DNA of 64,000 bases from Norana najaformis (Eukaryota > Annelida > Clitellata > Crassiclitellata > Hormogastridae). A model generated the notes under the pieces. The model ran no database searches. It saw only the letters and a program-made list of their open reading frames with translations, and was not told where the DNA came from. Below are positions 55,981-64,000 of the stretch, one piece after another; the first letter of the stretch is position 1, and each line of letters begins with the position of its first letter. The stretch is from positions 46,069,976 to 46,133,975 of the forward strand of contig OZ029913.1 in the NCBI GenBank assembly GCA_964023275.1, written 5' to 3'. The position numbers were made by a program, and so were the translations under genes.

Positions 55981-56310
55981 TAACAGATGAAAACAGAGGG
56001 AAGTAAATTATGCGCAAACCGCAGTGACGCCCACGAGACCCTTACGACCGAGACGGAGACAAGACTCAAGAAGCCCCGCCTCGATACCGAGACGAGATCA
56101 AGACCTAGCAGATCTTGGGACTCCGAATCTAGACCAATGCCTAAGGATTCCGAGACGAAACCGAGACGTTTAACCTCAAGACAAGACCAAGACGAGACTG
56201 GGTTTGAGACGTAGCATAAAGTGTATTTTATTATCAGCACTGAACAGATGAAACCAGAGGGAAATAAATTATGCGCAAACCGCAGTGACGCCCACGAGAC
56301 CCTTAGGACC
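55981..56310. repeat. Local duplication in GAGAC-rich repeat end
   Basis: AACAGATGAAA-CAGAGGGAA then TTATGCGCAAACCGCAGTGA occur at 55981-56046 and again at 56244-56310 in the same orientation. Between them is GAGAC/GAGACGAGACC-rich sequence. It is probably the terminal part of the transposon whose interior matches 4.4-5.0 kb. Confidence 0.7.
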
Positions 56311-56379
56311 GAGGCTGTTTTACAGTTTTGTTACTGTTTTAATGTAGGCCTCTGTTGAATCCGTTTAGGAGATTTCTTG

Positions 56380-57865
56380 ATGATTTTTAAATAATTTATA
56401 ATTTGCTTGGCACCTATTTGTTGTTAAACTTACCATTGTTGATGTTAAGTTATTTCTTGTTAGCTACTTCCAGTCTTACGAATTAGTTAGCAAATTAGTT
56501 AATAATATCAATACACGACGACAGCCCTACAGCAGACAGGCAGAAAAACTATTATGCAAAGTTGTAGGCTTTCCCCTTCAATCAGCAGTTAAATCAAATT
56601 ACTGAATTATACGAGAAGTGAATAGGACAGATGCATGTCCATGGCAATTATTTCACTTCTGTCCAAGGTCGAAGCATAATAGTATGGTCTACGAGTAAGT
56701 AATCAGCAACTTAGTACTGCCAGTCTTCTAGTACACTCTGTCGAACTCAGTCATAACATTTATTCATGAACACCGTTGATCTCAAGTTGCACATGTCAAC
56801 CAGACAAAAGGCAGGCTTGTTTTTATTCTTATTATACTCGCACAATAGTAAGCTACGGTCTGCTAAAACTCATTGTCTGCAACCAGTCGATAGGAATGAT
56901 TGTGCAGTTGCTAAACGCGCTGAAGATAGCTACTGCCTAAATATAACGCTACGTAGGCAGGATTGGCTGATTTATAGGAATAATAAACAATACAGTTATG
57001 CAATAGCAAATACAGTACATGCAACTAGTACATCCAAATGACGTGGAGGATGAAAAATCTACGAAAAAATATTAACCGTGTAAATGTAAAAAAATGAAAA
57101 CATACTAACCCAATGAAAATATTAAAACACTGAGATTAATAACACAGTGAAATTATTAAGAACCAATGAGAGACAGTGAAATATAAAAATAGGCCCCTAC
57201 AATCTTTTCATTAGCTGGTGTGTACCTTATAAGAAAAATGCAAAAGTAAAACTACAGAGGTACAGTAATGGCTGTACAGTGCTTAACTGCAGATATCAGT
57301 CAAAACAGTGTTCACAAATTCCTGTCTTTAATGCACCTAGTGACGGGACTTCACCACAGCTGGACGAAGTCGGTGCCAGATGTTAGCAATACGACTTGAG
57401 AAGAAATATATGCAGGTGGCAATATGTACTTGAGGTTTGCAAAGTTTGAAGGCAAGGCCACAAGTGCCTTAGTACTAGGAGAATATGAGCCTCTCGGTAT
57501 CGTCAACGGGATGGTACTAAGAAAACAGAAAGTTGTTATGGTGAATAGAAAATCAGACGCTTATTTGAAATGCACAACAGCACAACTACCGCTGATGAAA
57601 TAACTGTCCTAGTGATAGCACGGTACATGGTCAACTTGTTTTCAACTACACATATTCTACGTGTGGGCAGTAATGCGAGTTTTTCAACCTGCCATAAGCA
57701 TTGAGTCTAATGACTTGCCCACGACACCTCACCGAGACGAGACCCAAGGCGTCCTGTTCCGAGAGCGTGTGTCCAAGACGAGACCGAGACGAAATGTTAA
57801 GTAGGGCCTATACTTCTCTAGACTGAGACGCCGATGAGACCCAGACTATACATCCCTGGCAAACC
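56380..57865. mobile_element. Decayed DNA transposon-like repeat, pair of 4.4 kb
   Basis: The first 600 bp align with 4400-4990. The right end is GAGACGAGACC-rich (57725-57850) and closes as AGACTATACATCCCTGGC, whose complement starts GCCAGGGATGTATAGTCT, a hAT-like terminus. Short frames inside have no recognised domain. It lies in the B-C intron. Confidence 0.45.
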
Positions 57866-59400
57866 GATACATATATTCACAAATCTGTAGTTTGTTGATA
57901 GAATCAAATTTAAAATTCTGAGTTCATGGCAGTTTTTATCAGTACAAGAGTATGGGGATCTTCCCGCAATGGTTTCTGAAGCAGAATTAGTCTCTTCAAG
58001 CGGGATAGACAGTTAGAAGCCTATGCGATACTGCAGTAGAGATAAAGAAGTGAATATTACAAGTTTATACGTATCTTACGGGTTAATACATTATTAATGC
58101 TCGACAGTACTCCAACATTTTTGGCAATTTTACTTTATATGTGCTTGATGTGCTCCTTCCGGGTTAGATGCTCATCGCCATAAACGCGTAGAAACTTAGA
58201 CGACTTAGGTTGCGAAATTGATCAATAGACTCTGTTATATTTTGATGCGGAAGTAGAGCTGGGTCGGTATCGTTTTTTGAACTCGGTTTTCGGTTTATTC
58301 TGTTTTTTAAAACTCGGTTGGGTTTCGCTTTCGGTTTTCTAAATCTCACGATATCGGTATCAGCGTTGGTTTTTTGTGTTCTTTATGCCTTAAGTTTATA
58401 GTCCGACTTTATTGCTGCGCAGTGTACACTTCATAGCTGTACAGTGTGCAGTGCTATTCGACTGTAACAAAGTTGTATGATAGAAATTACAATTCTATTT
58501 TAGAGATGAACTACATTTGTTATCAGTTCTTGAAATGTCGATATGTAGTTCTGTACAGGACGCCTCATTACTAATGAAGCAACCTATTGAAGTGTTATCT
58601 TCAATACGACAACACGGATATCCAGTAACTGCTGTTGAAGTCCTTGGTTTATTCGTCGTCCGGCAAATTTTGCGATAGAAACGCCGATCTGAAACGATTA
58701 CGTCATTTGCAACCGAAGTGCACGAGCCACAACTATCACTACGTATTACTTATGCCTACGTAATTTACTCCAGCATAGAGATGGGGCATTACTATTATTT
58801 TTGTCTGTATTGAAACCTCTCAAGCGGGAAAAAATGTTGGCCTATTAGTCAACATAAATACTTTCATCGATGTTAGAGTAAGCGTTATTAATAGAATTTT
58901 GAATTCACTACTGTCAGCAAATATAGATCTCTGTTGCCAAAGAAGAAATAGGTCTTGGTCTAGCATAGCATAGGCCTAAACTTGAGCTCCTTTCGCAGTG
59001 TATCACTGTTTGTGTTACTGACTGTAAGGTGTATTTTATTTCTGCAGTAGAAGATGAAATTCAAAGCCAGGATAACAACGAGCCCTTTAAGGCCGAGGCT
59101 AACTGCCTAGACAATGTAAACAGTCGGTTTGAAGTGAATTTAACACCGCTGCAAATCGTAAACCAACATAATTTCCCTAAATAAACTGCAGAGACCAAAA
59201 TCAATAATGCCCATTTGTTTGGATCAACAGCATTTTCTAACAACAACATCAATAATACAGGTAGATTAGACCAATGATTAGATTCGGTCATTTGAGGTAA
59301 GACAATTTATGTATGTACAACACAAGAATATAGCATTAGACTGATGTTGTATAGCGCTCGTCATAGTTGGTGCCTTACGCTCAATCTTTAAGTGGCGCTA
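57866..59400. other. Intron B-C remainder, no exon seen
   Basis: A GGTCGGTATCG-type motif and repeated CTCGGTTTTCGG at 58260-58330 suggest the end of another decayed transposon. A LINE tail (GGCGCTATAGAAATTTTGGA, GATTACGATTACG) is at 59394-59427. No coding feature is supported. Confidence 0.35.
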
Positions 59401-59451
59401 TAGAAATTTTGGATATTACGATTACGATGCAGAAGAAGAACACATTACTAC

Positions 59452-59643
59452 CGCCATGGCGAAAGCGTGGTCTGTGTACGTTTCTCCGAAGACGGCCCTG
59501 GCTCCGTACTGCGCAAAATTCAAGAACCACGTGATGAGACTAGCTAGCCATGAAATGGCTTCATTGCCAGCCTCCCATCGCATCACCACAACAGCCATCA
59601 ACTGCTGAATCAGGCAGCAAGCAAACACGACATTCCACGGCAC
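59452..59643 (-). CDS. SLC28-like: SLC28/CNT transporter, exon B
   Basis: Sixty-four codons in phase 0 lie between GTTAATTTTAG and GCG|GTAGTA: VPWNVVFACCLIQQLMAVVV, MRWEAGNEAISWLASLITWF, LNFAQYGARAVFGETYTDHA, FAMA. (I/V)PWxxVxxGxxxQ, then GxxxxxWLxxxxxxFLxxxxxGxxxVFGExYxDHxFA is the amphipathic and membrane region of CNT proteins ahead of the scaffold helices. Splicing to exon A reads SFPSK-VPWNVV, as in relatives. Confidence 0.94.
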
Positions 59644-60124
59644 CTAAAATTAACAACCAATGAGCATTTGATTTTGTTGTTGTTCGACTGTAGACAGTTC
59701 ACGCATTCAATTTAGGCCCAGCTGACAATTCGACTTTGTCACAGGTTGACTGACACCAATTATATTTACAAAGTTAGCGGTCTATTCAAAAGTAAGTAAG
59801 TAAATGAGCAAGTAAATAATCTCTGTTAGCGCGAGACAAACGTCCACACTTTACAACAACCAGGCATGCAAAACAGTAAAAAAATAGCACAATGTTAGTA
59901 AAAAACGATGCATGTTGTAAACAGTTTAAACGTCTAACTTTATATACAGTTGGAGAGTAAACTAACAGCATAAAACTTTATATATGGCTGAAAAGAAAAC
60001 TAACAGCATTGATATTGATGCAATCATGGGGAGGACTTGTGTAAAAGGGGCTTTGGTGCGATGACCGTTTCTTTCTCTTAGGCCATAATGGACGAATCCT
60101 AATTAGAATCCATTAAACCGGATT

Positions 60125-60260
60125 AGCTGACCCCATTGCCATTCACTTACCAGTTGTCGCCGGTACCTAATTCTACTGTTTGATGACCGCACAATCGCGG
60201 CAGACAACTTGCCCAGGGTGAGCAGCCTGCATTGGATCGCAATATCAGCACTCTAACGAA
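60125..60260 (-). mobile_element. SINE body, relative of 3785-4010
   Basis: The minus strand shares CACCCTGGGCAAGTTGTCTG and CAGTAGAATTAGGTACC with the SINE at 3.8-4.0 kb. The B box is eroded (TTGCGATCCAATGC). It lies close to the A-B intron. Confidence 0.55.
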
Positions 60261-60593
60261 CATACCTAAATATAAATTATAACGCTGCAAACTTTATGGT
60301 AAGTTCGTGTAAAATCTAGGGCACTCCTGTTTGTAGGCCCTAACATTACACACTTTAACCAGCCATTTTCATCTCATTGTTCCAGCGAAATCCTGGCTCC
60401 CATGAGATAAGCAAAATAACAACAGAAAACTGGCGCTGCATAAATTGACCTCTAGAATATTGGTAGTGTTGTTCGAATTAAGCAAAACTAATTTGTCATT
60501 TTAGGTTAGGTTAGCGTCCATCTAGAAGCCGAGACAGAGAAAGACAGAGAAAGACAGATAGAGAGGAGTCAGCTCATAATAACACTAATTGAC

Positions 60594-60735
60594 CTTCGAT
60601 GGGAAAGACGAGACGGCGAAGCTGATGATAAGAAGAGTGACCAGTCCAGCGAGCGAAATGAGGTTCTCGGGAGCTTCTGAGGCACCCAGGCCAATCACTA
60701 CGACGACGAATACTGCGACCAATATCCAGGCACAC
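60594..60735 (-). CDS. SLC28-like: SLC28/CNT transporter, exon A (first seen)
   Basis: The minus strand reads ILVAVFVVVVIGLGASEAPE, NLISLAGLVTLLIISFAVSS, FPSK, ending AAG|GTCAAT in phase 0. It holds two hydrophobic helices around (P/R)ENLxSLAGL, a conserved CNT motif. The 3' splice site could be GGTTGTAG (exon from 60735) or the closer GGTCGCAG (from 60712). The N-terminus and promoter must lie further right; I found no such exon between 60.8 and 64 kb, where a LINE and a DNA transposon sit. Confidence 0.85.
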
Positions 60736-61329
60736 CTACAACCACGTCTCTAGAACATTTAAGGTTGCAGAGGGCCAACAAGATAAATGGCCCCCGTTTG
60801 TGTCTCAGAAGAGGCCATGGCCCCCTCACCCTCCGCATGACAACAGCCTTCTTTTCAACCTCGATTAATTCCAAGTGGCTATGGGAAAATGAAAAGAATA
60901 ATGCCCTTGTGATTAAACCTCTGGTAAAACCTTCTCTGCTCGCAATCGCTCCTCCACTTGTGACAATGTGACACCAAAAAGTTATTATTCTCCAGAGAGG
61001 ATTACTTCGGACTTCGGCTTGATAATATGGTTTCATGACCTGGCTCTAGATGTTGACCTTGGGCCTCATATGTTTGGAGAGATAAGTTGAAGCATTGAAA
61101 AAGATTGAAGGAATAACAGCTTCCATCAGATACATTCTTAAGGCTTTCACAGATATTTCAGACTTTTTCTCTTAAAAACACTTGTGTCTCGCCACGCGTT
61201 TGTAAAATCACTAGTCTGGAAATGAAGTGAACATAATAGCAATGCTTTTAGGAGTAAAGTTATCCCGAAGATTAACCCGAACCCATTTTTTTACATAATG
61301 CCGCATTACTATTTGGAAAAGCATGATAT

Positions 61330-62856
61330 GGTATGTTTTTGCCAGTATCTTTAATACCTGTGCAATCTTGCTACAGTACACCTTGCTCCTCCAAATTATC
61401 ACCCTCTGCCAAAATCACTAGTGGGGGCATTGCCTTTCGCATCCAGAAACCTGCCACCGTTATAGATTCAGCTCATTACATTTTCACTCACTTGAATGCA
61501 CACTGGCAACTCAAACTTCCTAACACGAATATGACTATCCTTAATTTCTATCACTTTCTATTCTCCTCTTTATAATCGAGTCCTTTATCTGCATTCCTGA
61601 AAGAATTCACAACCCTTCTCTCAAATGTCGCCACTATACCTCATGAATTCCTGATTACAGGCGATTTTGATATACATGTCGATATCCCTCTGATACATTT
61701 GCTTCAGAACTCCTCACCTTATTATTATCAACTAACCTGATCCAGCATGTCAACTTTCCCATCCATATTCAAAATCGCACACTCGACCCAGTTAACACAT
61801 CACCGCTTTCTGAGCTATCACGTGATAGCTCTTTTCTTTTTTGATACACCATCCGATCCTCACCTCGTTTTCACATACCTTAGCATCCTACCTACTCCAC
61901 GTACTAATTCCATCTCCCATTCTTTTCGCTGCATTAGTTAGTTCAATAAACATTTAAGCCTTCATGAGGATATCTCCTGTTCAGACCTTGTTTAAATCCT
62001 CTCTTCTCCCTTGATGACATTCTCTATTTCTACAGCACCACTCTTTCCACGATTCCAGACAACACGATCATACTAATACAAAATTCTGCTCCAATTCTAA
62101 CAACCTCTAGTACCATTTCTCTCTGAAGGCCTTCAAATCATTCAGTCGAAGTCTACAGCGCGATTACTAAAGCATTCGTGATCATCAGCATATGTCAACC
62201 CTTAAATCCGCCACAGATAGATACCATCACCTACTAGCCACGGATAAAAGAGATTTTGCTCCTCAGTAATTCATTCCCAATCCTCTGGCATTCATCTTCT
62301 CTGGAAAACCATAAATCAACTCCTCCATCGGAACTCCTCAAGCCCACTTCCAAATTCTCTTCCATCCTCTTCAATATCCGAATCGTTCTGCTCTTTCATT
62401 TCAGACAAAGTCACTACCCTCCATCTTTCTCTTCAATTTCTTCTTCCCAAAACCATTAATAATCCATATGATGCTGCTTCCCCCTCTCAGACTCCACATT
62501 CTTCCCACATTGAAACTTATTGCCCGTCTTCCAACCATCATCAGACTGAAATATTACATCTGTTAAAATCTCAGCCAAACAAACCGTGCGAACTAGACAC
62601 TGTGTCTACCACTTTATTGAAAGACTGTGAATTTTTTCTTGCTCCCATCATTACCAAAATAACTAACCTCTCCTTGTAATTGCTAATTGTAAATTAGCTT
62701 CTTTAAATTAGCTTCTTCTCTTCAGACACTCTCCAGTCACTCCTCTTCTCAAGAACCATCATCTGACAGAGAATCTTCTCTAACTGCCGATCTGTTTCTA
62801 ACCTGTATCTCATCTTCAAATTAACTGAACGTATTGTCCTATCTCGGATTAAGGAT
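61330..62856 (+). mobile_element. Decayed LINE, endonuclease to start of RT
   Basis: Readable blocks in order: FLITGDFDIHVDIPL (endonuclease catalytic box), SHSFRCIS, then TPLLKNHHL- and ADLF-type pieces and ITxxRIKDH at the RT N-terminus. Frames are heavily broken. It stops abruptly at 62856 where a DNA transposon copy begins. Confidence 0.7.
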
Positions 62857-64000
62857 CACCGTGTAAAAAAACTTTTAATTATTTTTTGTTCCTGTGCAGC
62901 AAGCGTAATTTCCTAATTGTTTATACCTCAAAAGTATAGAAAATGGCTACTATTCCCCGTAAACTTTGCTTTTGTGACCTGCAGGACAGTGAAATTATAA
63001 AATTTAACTACTTTACAGAACATTCCAGATGAATTCAGTGTTGAGTAAACTTGGAGTAACTGCTAGAACTTTCTAGAAGTTTCGAGAATATTCTAGAACG
63101 ACAGAGAACCTTCTGGAACTGTCCAGAAATATAAATTACAGTGTAAATACAGTGGCCTTAAGCCCACCAGTTCAGTTTAATTGTAGCTGCCTAAGTTGAT
63201 ATATATCTGAAATGGCATCTGAAGGCTGCAAGCATCTGCAGACGCATTTTGCTATGTATGCAGCCAATTTATCAAGACAAGAGCGAAAAAGTACTCCGTG
63301 GAAGCATCTGCTAAGATGTGTGAAACTTACAAGGCATATTTCGGCATTCCTGTTGGGGATCAAGACAAACCCTGGGCACCTCATTTCACCTGCGAGCACT
63401 GAAATAAACACTCAAGGGTAAGATGGACAATTGATACTTGCTCAGATGGCGAAATTTTATGTTATAAAAGTTTTAAAAGTTTTAAATGTTGTAATTTCAC
63501 AATTTTTTGAAAATTTTCAAAGTTATTGAACAAATATATGATATATGAAATATGTTGCGAAAATGTCTTACACATTAGTCATGGGAGAAATACATTTATT
63601 TTGTTATGATCACAATTTAATTTTGTTCTTTTGCAGGATGGTACAGAGAAGAAAAGAGAGCTATGAAGTTTGCTATCTCAAGAATTTGGCGAGAACCCAC
63701 TGACCACTCAAGCAATTGCTACTTCGGCATGGTGGATCCTTCAAAACGTCGGAATGGCAAGAATGCACCTTCTTTCAGACATTGTCTTGGTGCCACACTG
63801 CCCTGAGTTTCCTATACCCACTCCTCTGAAAGCAATCGTCCAGAAGAGAGCAGTAAGTCATAGAGCAAGGAAGACATTGGAGCTCCAGATTACAATTTCC
63901 GAGATGAGGAGAGAAACCCATACTATCCCAATCAAAAAGACCTCAACAACTTGATCAGAAATCTTGGTCTCACCAAGTCCAATGCCGAGCTTTTGACGTC
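62857..64000 (+). mobile_element. CMC-like DNA transposon, copy 3 (cut by window end)
   Basis: The element seems to begin at CACCGTGTAAAAAAAC inside the LINE's RIKDH(L) codons and runs beyond the window. It encodes a third, clearly different member of the 567-aa family. The left terminus is proposed from the break in LINE homology and its CAC start; the other end is not visible. Confidence 0.65.
63212..64000 (+). pseudogene. CMC-like transposase, partial, with intron
   Basis: N-terminal family blocks are readable: SADAFCYVCSQFIKTRAKKY, YKAYFGIPVGDQDKPWAPHF, TCEH, then, after a GT-AG intron at 63418-63636 (AAGG|GTAAGA to TTTTGCAG|GATGG), LKGWYREEKRAMKFAISRIW, REPTDHSSNCYFGMVDP, and further on YPNQKDLNNLIRNLGLTKSN. 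Single-base frameshifts occur near 63233, 63399 and 63830-63850. The second Cys of CYFC is Gly. The catalytic part would lie beyond the window. The intron is absent from the 46-47.7 kb copy. Confidence 0.8.

Overview
Animal nuclear DNA, most likely from an invertebrate. It is intron-rich and AT-rich, and crowded with LINE 3' ends, tRNA-derived SINEs, DNA transposons, a recent Gypsy retrotransposon and many microsatellites and minisatellites. The 8-mer TAGGCCTA is clearly over-represented. The species cannot be assigned from sequence alone. Ten N's at 29616-29625 mark an assembly gap.

Host genes. (1) A minus-strand gene starts at 3501 and codes through one long exon to a clean splice donor at 2176; the product is a Pro/Ser/Met/Gln-rich, probably nuclear protein that I do not recognise. 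(2) A two-membrane-segment protein lies on the minus strand near 25.0-25.4 kb. (3) Two C2H2 zinc-finger exons lie on the plus strand at 30.4-30.7 and 31.2-31.5 kb. (4) The best-supported gene is a concentrative nucleoside transporter (SLC28/CNT family) on the minus strand. Nine exons scattered from 60.7 kb down to 33.8 kb join into about 410 residues with matching splice phases. It keeps the GxKxxxNE(F/Y)VAY signature but has lost the family's QTEAP substrate motif.

Mobile elements. 0-12 kb: a CR1/L2-like LINE inside the intron of gene 1, a tRNA-SINE, repeats shared with 56 kb, a palindrome-rich MITE-like element, LINE 3' ends, and a hAT remnant filled with two tandem arrays. 12.86-17.44 kb: a young Gypsy element on the minus strand with 547-bp LTRs and a GTACT target duplication, deleted from late RT to the integrase C-terminus. 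17.4-33 kb: sparse, with SINEs and LINE fragments. 33.8-60.7 kb: the SLC28-like gene, whose introns hold two DNA transposons, LINEs, a perfect long-TIR MITE, GC-rich degenerate repeats, minisatellites and a tandem array of hairpins. 61.3-64 kb: a LINE interrupted by a third DNA transposon copy.

Most notable: three diverged copies (35.1, 45.7, 62.9 kb) of a gene family that, as I recall, is usually annotated only as an uncharacterised protein. The intact copy encodes 567 aa and lies between 12-bp CACTGGCCAACA inverted repeats, inserted in the (TTA)n tail of a LINE. The protein shows D / D-then-CxxC / E landmarks, so I infer a cut-and-paste transposase of CACTA/Mirage/Chapaev (CMC) type.
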